Assembly (NCBI GenBank): GCA_965222765.1
Contig: CBDCVG010000002.1
Location: 1-64,000 of the forward strand
Source: Caldora sp965222765
Lineage (GTDB): Bacteria; Cyanobacteriota; Cyanobacteriia; Cyanobacteriales; Coleofasciculaceae
DNA length: 64,000 nucleotides
Direction: 5' to 3'
Shown: piece after piece, positions 51,938 through 60,501 of the stretch
Layout of the letters: every line of letters starts with the position of its first letter
How positions within the stretch are numbered: the stretch's first letter is position 1
The notes under the pieces: generated by a model
Database searches by the model: none
The model's input: the letters and a program-made list of their open reading frames with translations, nothing else
Told to the model about the DNA's origin: nothing
Position numbers and translations under genes: made by a program

Positions 51938-52011
51938 AGATCTAGGGATAGGTTTAACCAGAGATCCAGTCAAACCCTTACTAATGAACAATTACTAATG
52001 ACTAATGACCA

Positions 52012-53403
52012 ATGATACCAATACTTAATTCAATGCTCTCAATCCCTTTGCCTCAACCCATCCCTCCTCTACTGGCAACGGCAACTGAAGCAGAATACGG
52101 CCCGATTGTTCTGACGGGGGTTCTACTAACTTTAGTCGTCATTTACATTACCAGCAAACTGGGGGGAGAGCTATCGAAACGACTAGATTTACCTCCCGTT
52201 TTAGGTGAATTGGTGGGGGGTGTTGTTGTCGGTGTTTCCGCTCTACACTTGCTGATGTTTCCTGAAAATGGAGCATTAGCAACCGACTCCGTAATCATGA
52301 CTATTCTACAAGCGATTGGGAATTTAAGTCCTGAGGCGGTGACAAGTATCTTTCAAAGTCAAAGTGAGGTAATTTCCGTTCTCGCAGAACTGGGGGTGAT
52401 TATCCTCTTATTTGAAATTGGCTTGGAATCAGACTTACGGGAATTAGGTAAAGTCGGTTACCAAGCAACTATTGTCGCCTGTGTAGGAGTCGTCGTTCCC
52501 TTTGGGGCAGGTACTGCAGGATTGATGTGGTTGTTCCATGTTCCGGTAATTCCGGCTATTTTTGCCGGTGCGGCTCTCACAGCTACAAGTATCGGCATTA
52601 CCTCCAAAGTGTTGTCAGAACTGGGGTGTCTTAAATCTCGGGAAGGTCAAATTATTGTTGGTGCTGCTGTTATTGATGATGTGCTAGGTATCATTATTCT
52701 GGCAGTTGTGGCAAGTCTTGCTAAAACTGGTGAGGTAGATGTTCTCAATGTTATCTACCTAATTATCAGTGCTACTGTTTTTTTGATTGGTTCAATTCTC
52801 CTAGGCAAATTCTTTAATAAAACCTTCATTGCCATTGCTGATAAGCTGCAAACTAGAGGAAAATTGGTGATTCCAGCTATTACCTTTGCTTTCTTCATGG
52901 CATTTCTTGCCAATGCAATTCATTTAGAAGCTATCTTAGGTGCTTTTGCCGCTGGCTTAGTTCTGGATGAAACTGATAAGCGTAAGGAACTAGATCAGCA
53001 AGTGATTCCCATTGCTGATATCCTCGTACCAATTTTCTTTGTAACTGTTGGCGCTAAAGCTGATTTGAGCGTACTTAACCCTGCTATTCCTAGCAACCGA
53101 GAAGGGTTAATTATTGCCACCTTTCTCATTGTAGTTGCCATTTTCGGCAAAGTGGTTACTGGTTGGAGTATTTTTGGACAAGCACCAATTAACCGCTTAG
53201 CAATCGGAGTGGGAATGATTCCACGGGGTGAAGTGGGACTGGTTTTTGCTGGTATTGGCTCTGCTAGTGGTGTTCTCAGCAAACCATTAGAAGCTGCGAT
53301 TATCATTATGGTCATTCTCACGACATTTTTAGCACCGCCCTTTTTAAGGTTTGCCTTTAAATCATCAGTTGAGCCACCGGAACAAGTTGATTCTGTTGGT
53401 TAA
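52012..53403 (+). CDS. CPA2-type Na+/H+ antiporter
   Basis: The 463-residue protein has about 12-13 membrane helices. Key motifs are LPPVLGELVGGVVVGV, VISVLAELGVIILLFEIGLE, ALTATSIGITSKVLSELG, GAAVIDDVLGIIILAVV (the Asp pair of the ion site), and GMIPRGEVGLVFAGIG. It is the NhaS3/NapA-like type found in cyanobacterial membranes. It would restore the Na+ gradient that BicA consumes. Start is ATG at 52012 or the Met at 52033. The upstream 30 bp consists of TAATGAC-type repeats. Confidence 0.9.
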   Translation: MIPILNSMLSIPLPQPIPPLLATATEAEYGPIVLTGVLLTLVVIYITSKLGGELSKRLDLPPVLGELVGGVVVGVSALHLLMFPENGALATDSVIMTILQAIGNLSPEAVTSIFQSQSEVISVLAELGVIILLFEIGLESDLRELGKVGYQATIVACVGVVVPFGAGTAGLMWLFHVPVIPAIFAGAALTATSIGITSKVLSELGCLKSREGQIIVGAAVIDDVLGIIILAVVASLAKTGEVDVLNVIYLIISATVFLIGSILLGKFFNKTFIAIADKLQTRGKLVIPAITFAFFMAFLANAIHLEAILGAFAAGLVLDETDKRKELDQQVIPIADILVPIFFVTVGAKADLSVLNPAIPSNREGLIIATFLIVVAIFGKVVTGWSIFGQAPINRLAIGVGMIPRGEVGLVFAGIGSASGVLSKPLEAAIIIMVILTTFLAPPFLRFAFKSSVEPPEQVDSVG

Positions 53404-53472
53404 ATTTTCACCAAAAGCGGCTATCCCTCGTGCTGTCTTCCGGGGGATGAGTTCAAATTTTTCTTGTTTATC

Positions 53473-53512
53473 GAAAGCCATTAGTCATTACTGCAAATGA
53501 CTAATGGCTTTC
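53473..53512 (-). terminator. Perfect 17-bp hairpin at the end of the minus-strand isi genes
   Basis: GAAAGCCATTAGTCATT (53473-53489), loop ACTGCA, then its exact inverse (53496-53512). The hairpin covers the stop codon of the alpha/beta hydrolase gene (53501-53503). It lacks a T-run, so it may protect the transcript's 3' end rather than terminate it. Confidence 0.6.
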
Positions 53513-54271
53513 AGTGTGGGGCAACATTTGAGTGCAGACTTTCTGAGAATCAGTATTAGATTTGGTTACAGGAATTCCTTGCCAAAACTTAATGATTTTT
53601 CTTCCTACTTGTTGAGGATAGAAATAATGGAAGAAGTGAGGTCCTTGAGGACATTCCCAAAGTACATCTCCCTCCTTAAACCACTTGAGCCATTCTTCTA
53701 GAGCATGAGGATCGATAATCACATCATTTTTGCTACCACAAACCATCAAAGGTACTTGTACTCCTCCAGGGGTACTACTCACTCTCCGAAACAAGGAGTG
53801 GGGTGAGACAGAAGTATTTAAGTCTTGCTCAAGAATTTGGATCAGCCTCTTGGTATAGTTGTTATTCTGATAGCCAAAAAGATTGTAAACCATTTGTGCC
53901 AGCACAATTTGGCGGCTACAGTTTAACAGTTCAAGTAAACTATAGTAATGAGCTTGCCAATCAACATTAGGATAAGCACCGACGCCTAGTAACGTTAAAG
54001 ATTTAACTCTTTCGGGATACTTACGAGTGTAAAGAAGTCCCAGTAAGCCACTTGTACTATGACCAATCAGATGAATCGGTCGATTGTGAGATTTGAGACA
54101 ATCATGAAGAAGTATTAGAGCTGCATCCAATGAAGCTGGTTCATCTTGAGTTTGTAAGTACTCCCATTGGGCGATTGATATTTGGTTTGATAAGTAACGA
54201 ATGAGCGGTTGCTCAAAACGAGAAAAGCTAGGACTCGTACTTAACCACAACACTGCTGGTAAATTAGACAT
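53501..54271 (-). CDS. Alpha/beta hydrolase, IsiC-like
   Basis: The 256-residue protein has the nucleophile motif HLIGHSTSGLLGLLYTRKYP (Ser), acid region VCGSKNDVIIDPHALEEWL (Asp) and His in CPQGPHFFHYF. It is the last gene of the minus-strand isi set. In Synechocystis a hydrolase (IsiC, sll0249) follows isiA and isiB, and this is the likely counterpart. The substrate is unknown. No signal peptide is seen. Confidence 0.8.
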   Translation of the reverse strand: MSNLPAVLWLSTSPSFSRFEQPLIRYLSNQISIAQWEYLQTQDEPASLDAALILLHDCLKSHNRPIHLIGHSTSGLLGLLYTRKYPERVKSLTLLGVGAYPNVDWQAHYYSLLELLNCSRQIVLAQMVYNLFGYQNNNYTKRLIQILEQDLNTSVSPHSLFRRVSSTPGGVQVPLMVCGSKNDVIIDPHALEEWLKWFKEGDVLWECPQGPHFFHYFYPQQVGRKIIKFWQGIPVTKSNTDSQKVCTQMLPHTESH

Positions 54272-54355
54272 ATAGCATTTCCATTTTATTTATAAATATA
54301 TTCGGTCGAGAAACCGGGTTTCTTTGAGGTAAAGTCAAACATTTCGTTGTCGTCT

Positions 54356-54685
54356 TCATGAGAAATCCGGTTTCTGGGAATATTTGATAAATTTACATTG
54401 TTTAACAACAGAAGTATTATGAGATGCAGCTGGTTCAAAATCACAACAATTGATTGCATCCTCCGATAAAGCTGTTATGGGATTTACAGTACATTTTAGT
54501 CGATAATCATTTGTGAAAAATGCACAACCACTACAGGGAATCTGATGTAGTTTGTTTACATAATGTAAACCTTCTCTAGTTGTTTTGAAGGTAGACCAAA
54601 CAAATAAAAACACTAAAGACCAAGCGCAAATGAAACAAATAGAAGCTACTAAAGATTGTGTAATGGTATCCATGGATAGTGACAA
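54356..54685 (-). CDS. Small membrane protein with conserved Cys cluster, isi-linked
   Basis: The 109-residue protein has one N-terminal membrane helix (LVASICFICAWSLVFLFVW, about 11-29) and then a cytoplasmic or lumenal Cys cluster: IPCSGCAFFTNDYRLKCTVN, INCCDFEP, and QCKF. The pattern CxGCxFF...LKCxVNP looks conserved in cyanobacteria, from memory, and has no assigned function. It sits between flavodoxin and the hydrolase on the same strand, about 270 bp from flavodoxin. A metal or iron-sulfur link with iron stress is plausible but unproven. Confidence 0.65.
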   Translation of the reverse strand: MSLSMDTITQSLVASICFICAWSLVFLFVWSTFKTTREGLHYVNKLHQIPCSGCAFFTNDYRLKCTVNPITALSEDAINCCDFEPAASHNTSVVKQCKFIKYSQKPDFS

Positions 54686-54954
54686 TATTGCTTGTTGTTA
54701 CCAGCGAATAATTAACGAAAGGGTAGTGGGTAAATAGTAAAGATTTTAAAATCTACAACTTACCCATTACCGATGAAGCGACTCTTGACAGATACAAACC
54801 TCTAGTGCAATAAGGCAGAACCCACCCCTAACCCCTCCGAGGAGGGGAACAGGAGGCAGAAGATAAGAAAAGCCTCTATTCTCTATTCGTAGGGTGTGTT
54901 AGCGTAGCGTAACGCACCTTTGAATCTATATGTGGTGTAGCTGTGTAAGTCCTG

Positions 54955-55473
54955 TTATAAACCAAACTCTATTTTAAGTTGTGCAACCCACTTCTTGATG
55001 CGTTTTTCCGTTAGCTCTGACTGATTATCGTCATCAAGAGCAAGACCTACAAACTTACCATTTTTAACTGCCTTAGATGAGTCGTGTTCATAGCCATCCG
55101 TAGGCCAATTACCGACAGTCGTTCCGTTTAGTTCAGAAGAAATTTTTTCTTCCAGTATTCCCATTGCATCCTGAAAGTTATCTGGGTAGCCAGATTGATC
55201 TCCCGTGCCAAAATAGGCAACTTTTTTGCCACTAAAGTCAATGTTGTCTAGTTCGTCTTCATAGAACCCTTCCCAATCAGCTTGTAATCCACCAATATCC
55301 CAAGTAGGACAGCCAATAATGATGTACTGATAGTTATCAAAATCACTGTTATCAACTTCATTGATTTCATGTAAAGTAACAACACTTTCACCACCAAATT
55401 CTTCTTGAATTGACTCTGCGGCTTCAGCTGTCTTACCAGTAGTAGTACCGTAGAAAAGACCAATTTTTGACAT
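54955..55473 (-). CDS. isiB: Flavodoxin IsiB
   Basis: The 172-residue long-chain flavodoxin has the FMN phosphate loop FYGTTTGKTAEAA, the 50s loop PTWDIGGLQADWEGFY and the 90s loop GTGDQSGYPDNFQDAMG. AAGGAG lies upstream of ATG at 55473. Flavodoxin replaces ferredoxin as photosystem I electron acceptor when iron is scarce. In cyanobacteria isiB is Fur-regulated with isiA. Here isiA and isiB are on opposite strands, with two other CP43-like genes on the isiB strand. Confidence 0.97.
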   Translation of the reverse strand: MSKIGLFYGTTTGKTAEAAESIQEEFGGESVVTLHEINEVDNSDFDNYQYIIIGCPTWDIGGLQADWEGFYEDELDNIDFSGKKVAYFGTGDQSGYPDNFQDAMGILEEKISSELNGTTVGNWPTDGYEHDSSKAVKNGKFVGLALDDDNQSELTEKRIKKWVAQLKIEFGL

Positions 55474-55510
55474 CTTTACTCCTTTTTTACTTTAAGTGAT
55501 GGTTACCAAT

Positions 55511-55660
55511 CTAGTTGGTTTGATATAGACTATGCTTCCGAACGCCCATTACCCATTGGCTAGTTGGCATCTTTTGTCTACAATGTCGGCAGAAAAAATA
55601 GATTCCAGTTCTATCTACTTGACGTAGGAGAGTATCTGAGCAACAAGGACAGTTATTCAT
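55511..55660 (-). CDS. 49-residue zinc-ribbon protein in the isi island
   Basis: A short minus-strand frame begins ATG at 55660 and ends TAG at 55511. It encodes MNNCPCCSDTLLRQVDRTGI followed by YFFCRHCRQKMP. The two Cys pairs (CPCC, CRHC) have zinc-ribbon spacing with IYFFC between. It lies 38 bp upstream of the flavodoxin start, inside the likely operon. Similar CPCC...FCxHCRQ proteins are, as I recall, present in other cyanobacteria. No strong ribosome site is visible. It may act in metal sensing or transcript regulation; this is a guess. Confidence 0.55.
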   Translation of the reverse strand: MNNCPCCSDTLLRQVDRTGIYFFCRHCRQKMPTSQWVMGVRKHSLYQTN

Positions 55661-56010
55661 GACAGATGAATATTTTATTAAAGTTAAGAAAAAAAGCTTG
55701 AATTGATTGGCAACTGTGGAGATGAATTACTTGTTGCCTTGAAATTTCTAGATAAATGGGGTTAGTTAATCAAAAGTAACCCCATTCCGGTGTGAGAGAA
55801 GAGGTTCATTTTCGTGGAAGTCTCTCCTGCTATTAATAATAATAGTATTTACTGAAAGTAATTGTCAAGTGTTTTTTGCAATAAAAACAAACAATTTCAA
55901 CTATTAATTGAACCAATAATTGATGCCAAAAAAAAGTAAAGTATTAGGCAACAGTAAATCAATACTGAATACCTAATACCAATTAGGAGTCGTTATTAAC
56001 TTTTAAAGAT
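55661..56010. promoter_or_regulatory. AT-rich gap, likely promoter of the zinc-ribbon/flavodoxin unit
   Basis: This 350-bp gap contains AT-rich sequence with ATTAATAATAATAGTATTTA near 55834. It is roughly of the base composition expected for Fur boxes, but no clear 19-bp match could be shown by eye. Confidence 0.3.
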
Positions 56011-57525
56011 TTAAAATTTTCCTAGAGCAATTGCTTGGAATAAATCCAAATTTTCGATGATGAAATAGGCAAACAGAGCACCACCTACACTACCAATGAG
56101 GAAAGCAGCAGTAAACTGACTCCAACCATCGGCAGTTCTCAGAGATTCTGGCACATTAGGTCCGGAAACAGAGTAACTTTCCCGATATCCCTGTTCAGTT
56201 TTTTTCTGAAAGGAAGCTGTACCATAAATTGAGAGACCAGCTGTGAGGATGAGAGTTAGACCAATGGCACAGAGCAAACCAGCTAAATTTGCTTGAGCAG
56301 AATCTCTCAGTGGTCCTAACTTGATAAAAGGTCCAATCAAGAAATAGCCATGAGCCATACCAATCTCCAAGCCTCTGGATAAGGGGGAGAGTCCAGGGCG
56401 ATAAATTGGTAGGTTCTGCAAAAATTTGAGAGTCAAGTCTGAGGAATTAATCGGTGTTGCTAGATTACCAATCATGGGATTACCTGCAACTTTAATCACT
56501 GTATCCCCTTGCCGAAAGTCAAAACCTGCAGCTTTACCTCTTGCACGAATAGCATGCCAAATGTGACCAAACAGAAATAAAATTCCCAACACAAAATGGA
56601 ATGCTGCTAACCAACCACGAGCTGTTACTATACCGCTTTCTGTTTCTAGGAGACCAACCGGACCATAGAAAGTTTCTGGGTAAACGGTGTTATTCACCAT
56701 AACAAAGTACGCAGCAAAAATACCCATGTAGGCAAGCGCCCCTAGGCTATAGGCTAGATAAGCTTCCCCTGAGTAAACTAATACTTCCCGCGCCCATTTC
56801 AACGGTTTAGTCCCTATATGCCATAAGCCACCGAGAATGCAGATAGTACCAATCCAAATATGGCCACCTACGACATCTTCGAGGTTATTGACAGCAGCCA
56901 TGCCTTGTTCACCTGATGCACCAAAGAGGTAGCCAAAAATCTTTGCCCCATTTATCGTGGGCTCAGTAATGACTCTTACATCTCCTCCAGCACCAACCCA
57001 AGGGTCAAACAATCCACCCCAAAACATGGCTTTAAATACTAGTAGCCAAGCACCTACACCTAACAGCAACAGGTGAATACCGAGGATTGTGGTCATTTTG
57101 TCCCCATTTTTCCAGTCATAGCCAAAAAAGCCGGAAAAGTAGCTATTTTCGGCTAATTCTTCGGGTCCAAGTAGAGCATGGTAAATACCACCTGCTCCTA
57201 GTACAGCGGAGGAAATGAGATGCAAAACCGCAATAACAAAGTAGGGATAGGTATCTACAATTTGACCCCCCGCTCCAACTCCAAAACCAAGAGTTCCTAG
57301 ATGTGGCAAGAGGATTAACCCTTGCTCATACATGGGGACATCTGGGTTATAGCGGGATAACTCAAACAGTGTCATCCCTCCTGCCCACAGAACAATCAAA
57401 CCTGCATGGGCAATATGAGCGCCTAATAGCTTACCTGATAGTTCCACAAAACGGGCGTTGCCAGCCCACCAACCCACATCTGGTATTTTGCCCCGGCGGG
57501 GACTCTCTGCAATTACTGTCGTCAT
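56011..57525 (-). CDS. CP43-like chlorophyll-binding protein fused to a PsaL-like domain
   Basis: The 504-residue protein has a six-helix CP43-like half (about 1-340: WWAGNARFVELSGKLLGAHI, LILLPHLGTLGFGVGAGGQI, DLEDVVGGHIWIG-type motif near 222) and a PsaL-like half (about 360-504: DLTLKFLQNLPIYRPGLSPL, SRGLEIGMAHGYFLIGPF, three helices). PsaL holds photosystem I trimers together. Fusion would place the antenna at the PSI trimer interface or make an alternative PsaL. It follows the first CP43-like gene by 105 bp on the same strand. Similar fusions (a CBPV-like class) are known in other cyanobacteria. Confidence 0.92.
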   Translation of the reverse strand: MTTVIAESPRRGKIPDVGWWAGNARFVELSGKLLGAHIAHAGLIVLWAGGMTLFELSRYNPDVPMYEQGLILLPHLGTLGFGVGAGGQIVDTYPYFVIAVLHLISSAVLGAGGIYHALLGPEELAENSYFSGFFGYDWKNGDKMTTILGIHLLLLGVGAWLLVFKAMFWGGLFDPWVGAGGDVRVITEPTINGAKIFGYLFGASGEQGMAAVNNLEDVVGGHIWIGTICILGGLWHIGTKPLKWAREVLVYSGEAYLAYSLGALAYMGIFAAYFVMVNNTVYPETFYGPVGLLETESGIVTARGWLAAFHFVLGILFLFGHIWHAIRARGKAAGFDFRQGDTVIKVAGNPMIGNLATPINSSDLTLKFLQNLPIYRPGLSPLSRGLEIGMAHGYFLIGPFIKLGPLRDSAQANLAGLLCAIGLTLILTAGLSIYGTASFQKKTEQGYRESYSVSGPNVPESLRTADGWSQFTAAFLIGSVGGALFAYFIIENLDLFQAIALGKF

Positions 57526-57630
57526 CTGTCAACCTCAATGAGAATATATTGCAATTGCAATCTGTAGGTTTAACTTACTTTACCTCAAAATTGCTAATTA
57601 TTTTCATTAACTTAATAGTTCAGGAGTGAC

Positions 57631-58668
57631 TTAAGATTCAACTACTCTACCCTGACGAAAATTAAACCCAGCAGCTCGCAGTGCATGCCAAATATGACCT
57701 TGCAGGAAGAAGAAAGCTAGCCAAAAGTGAGCATTAGCCAACCAAGTCCGCGAGGAGAGTAAAGTAGAGTCAGTGGCAGAAAAGTAAGGAAAGACACCCA
57801 GCTTAATCGATAGTGCCGAGCCATAAAAGACTTCTGGGTAAACAGTGGTATTGACACTGACAAAGTAAGTTGCGATAAAGCCCATCAGCGCCAAAGCCCC
57901 TAAACTATAAGCAAGATAAGCCTCTCCAGACCAAACAAAAAGTCGCTCTGTCCACTCAAAGGGTTTGGTTCGGATATGCCAAATACCACCACCAAGGCAA
58001 ATGAGCCCGATCCAAATGTGACCACCAATCACATCCTCTAGATTATCAACACCGGCGATCCAGTTTTTGCCTACAGCACCAAACAAGTAACCAAAAATGA
58101 CTACCGGATTGAGGGTGGGATGGTTAATCATTCGTACATCTTCAACTCCTGGATCATACAAACCACCGAAGAACATGGCTTTGGCTACCAGCAGGAAAGC
58201 TCCCAACCCCAACAAAATCAGATGAATGCCGATGATGGTAGTCATCTTGTTGCTATCTTTCCAGTCGTAACTAAAGAACTCAGAACAATTTTCCAGATAC
58301 GCAGGACCGAACAAGGCATGGAAAACACCCCCAAAGCCAATAAAGGCGGAGGAAATCAGATGTAAAGCTCCAATAACAAAATAGGGGTAAGTACTGATGA
58401 TATCTCCACCAGCACCTACACCCCAACCTTGAGTAGCTAAGTGAGGAAGGAGAATCAAACCTTGATTATACATGGGCTCTGTAGCGTCGAAGCGGGACAA
58501 CTCAAATAGGGTCATCGCTCCTGCCCAAAAAACGATTAAACCTCCATGAGCAACATGAGCGCCTAGTAATCTACCCGATAAGTCAGTGAGGCGAGCATTA
58601 CCTGCCCACCAGGGAATATCTTCAGAGTATTGCTCCACCGACATAGGAGTTCCAGATACAGTCGTCAT
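57631..58668 (-). CDS. CP43-like (IsiA/Pcb family) chlorophyll-binding antenna protein
   Basis: The protein of about 345 residues begins MTTVSGTPMSVEQYSEDIPW. I chose the start at 58668 because AAGGAG lies 10 nt upstream; the longer frame adds only eight residues. It has the six-helix CP43-like fold, with His ligands in GAHVAHGGLIVFWAG, LLPHLATQGWGVGAGG, ALHLISSAF and QGHIWHALRAAG. It lacks the PsaL extension. It is the first gene of the minus-strand set and is divergent from isiA. Confidence 0.93.
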   Translation of the reverse strand: MTTVSGTPMSVEQYSEDIPWWAGNARLTDLSGRLLGAHVAHGGLIVFWAGAMTLFELSRFDATEPMYNQGLILLPHLATQGWGVGAGGDIISTYPYFVIGALHLISSAFIGFGGVFHALFGPAYLENCSEFFSYDWKDSNKMTTIIGIHLILLGLGAFLLVAKAMFFGGLYDPGVEDVRMINHPTLNPVVIFGYLFGAVGKNWIAGVDNLEDVIGGHIWIGLICLGGGIWHIRTKPFEWTERLFVWSGEAYLAYSLGALALMGFIATYFVSVNTTVYPEVFYGSALSIKLGVFPYFSATDSTLLSSRTWLANAHFWLAFFFLQGHIWHALRAAGFNFRQGRVVES

Positions 58669-59061
58669 CGTGGCATATCTCCTTAAACACAATTGAGAAT
58701 TAAACTCAATAACTTATTCGATTAGCTTACACGAGCAACCAAATTTATTGCGACTTATTTGCTAAAAGATTAGAATAAATAATCTTAACAATCCAATTAA
58801 CAAAATTCACTAATAGGAATATTTACTAATATTTTTAGAATAAAAAGGTTGCTAAAGTAGCCAAAAAGCTTGCAAAATAAGCTTTTTATTGGTTGTATTG
58901 CCGAAACATACCCAATCATATTGATGTAATTTGTTAAAAATTATTATCAATAAGCTGCAAATCTCTGCTCCATACTGCACAATCAAGCAAAGTAACTTAA
59001 TCTTCATCAGGAAGATTGGTCACGAAATCGACCCTATTGCCATAAATTTGGAGGACAAATT
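58669..59061. promoter_or_regulatory. Divergent promoter region of the isi island
   Basis: A 393-bp AT-rich region separates the minus-strand CP43-like gene from plus-strand isiA. Both promoters and the Fur control that governs isiA in other cyanobacteria would lie here. I could not identify a clear Fur box by eye. GGAGGA at 59051-59056 is the isiA ribosome site. Confidence 0.5.
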
Positions 59062-60144
59062 TTGCAAACCTACGGTCAATCCAGTGTCAAATATGACTGG
59101 TGGGCTGGTAATGCCCGCTTTGCCAACTTGTCGGGACTATTTATTGCCGCTCACGTTGCCCAGGCAGCCCTGATTACCTTTTGGGCAGGGGCATTTACTT
59201 TGTTTGAAATCGGTAACTATAACCCTGCGCTACCGATGGGCGAACAAGGACTGATTCTATTGCCTCATCTAGCTACTCTTGGTTTTGGAGTTGGTTCTGG
59301 AGGTCAAATAGTAGATACTTACCCCTACTTTGTAATTGGTGTAGTACACCTCATTTCCTCTGCTGTTTTGGGTGCAGGAGCTTTATTCCATACCTTCAAA
59401 GGTGAACCAGACTTAAGCCAAGCCTCTGGTAAAGCACGCAAATTCCATTTTGAGTGGGGCAATCCTGACTCTCTTGGTTATATCTTGGGACATCATCTAC
59501 TAGTTTTAGGTATAGGAGCCTTACTCTTAGTCGGGAAAGCTATGTTTTGGGGAGGGCTTTACGACTCCACGATTGAGGAAGTAAGGATAGTTACTGCCCC
59601 AACCTTGAATCCTGCCGTCATTTATGGCTATCAAACCCACTTTGCCTCAGTTAATAACCTAGAGGATTTAGTAGGTGGTCATATTTTTGTTGGCTTACTA
59701 CTAATAGGTGGCGGTATTTGGCATATCATTATTCCCCCCTCAGGCTGGGCAAGGAAGCTACTGAATTTCTCTGGTGAAGCAATTCTCTCTTACTCTCTCG
59801 GCGGTATTGCTCTGGCTGGATTTACAGCGGCTTACTTCTGCGCAGTTAACACCTTGGCATATCCAGTAGAGTTCTACGGACCAACTCTTGAAGTCAAACT
59901 GGGAATCACTCCTTATTTTGCTGATACCGTAGACTTACCTGTAGGAATACATACCTCCCGTGCTTGGTTAGCCAACACCCACTTCTTCTTAGCTTTCTTC
60001 TTCCTACAAGGTCATCTCTGGCATGCTTTAAGGGCTCTTGGCTTTGATTTCAAGAAGGTATCAGAAGCTTTAGATTCTGCTGGCAGTCCACCACCTGCAA
60101 CTCCTACAGCGAAGCCACAACCCGCTAAAGCAGCAGCTGAATAG
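59062..60144 (+). CDS. isiA: Iron-stress chlorophyll-binding protein IsiA (CP43')
   Basis: The 360-residue protein begins QTYGQSSVKYDWWAGNARFA after an apparent TTG start at 59062. GGAGGA is 5 nt upstream, and homologues begin MQTY at the same place, so TTG replaces ATG. It has six helices, FANLSGLFIAAHVAQAALIT, and the IsiA loops YQTHFASVNNLEDLVGGHIF and YGPTLEVKLGITPYFADTVD. IsiA forms rings around photosystem I or acts as a quenching pool under iron stress. The C-terminus has an Ala/Pro-rich extension (PPPATPTAKPQPAKAAAE). A possible terminator follows. Confidence 0.95.
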   Translation: MQTYGQSSVKYDWWAGNARFANLSGLFIAAHVAQAALITFWAGAFTLFEIGNYNPALPMGEQGLILLPHLATLGFGVGSGGQIVDTYPYFVIGVVHLISSAVLGAGALFHTFKGEPDLSQASGKARKFHFEWGNPDSLGYILGHHLLVLGIGALLLVGKAMFWGGLYDSTIEEVRIVTAPTLNPAVIYGYQTHFASVNNLEDLVGGHIFVGLLLIGGGIWHIIIPPSGWARKLLNFSGEAILSYSLGGIALAGFTAAYFCAVNTLAYPVEFYGPTLEVKLGITPYFADTVDLPVGIHTSRAWLANTHFFLAFFFLQGHLWHALRALGFDFKKVSEALDSAGSPPPATPTAKPQPAKAAAE

Positions 60145-60185
60145 TTTGTTGCATTGGAGAAGGAAAAGGAAAAGAGTTGAAGGTC

Positions 60186-60216
60186 AAAGGTCAAAGTTAA
60201 AAACTTTTTGACCTTT
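60186..60216 (+). terminator. Terminator-like hairpin after isiA
   Basis: AAAGGTCAAAG...CTTTTTGACCTTT forms a stem of about 9-10 bp with a short T-rich 3' side, 42 bp after the isiA stop. Confidence 0.5.
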
Positions 60217-60350
60217 CCTTCACCCTTTCCCTAACAAAACGAGATTTTTACACCATACCTTCCAGGGTCTTTTGCTGGCAAGGAGAGAGAAAAACTTTAC
60301 TTAATTCTTACAAGGGCACGATTCAATCGTGCCCCTACTTGATGAACTTA

Positions 60351-60466
60351 GGATTTACGCACCGCACCGTAAAGCAATTGTGTCATCCTGAGCGATAGCG
60401 AAGGATATTCCAGACGGTTGGGATGCTTCACTATCACCTCAGCATGACAGTTGAGTGCGTAAGTTC
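60351..60466. mobile_element. MITE family M1, copy 6, upstream of a CP43-like gene
   Basis: GGATTTACGCACC...GTGCGTAAGTTC with the family body in reverse orientation. It ends 35 bp before the GTG of the next antenna gene, so that gene's promoter or leader must lie in or overlap the element. No clear target duplication is seen. Confidence 0.85.
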
Positions 60467-60501
60467 TAGAGCTGCTTGATTCCAACGCAAGGTGATTAAT
60501 T

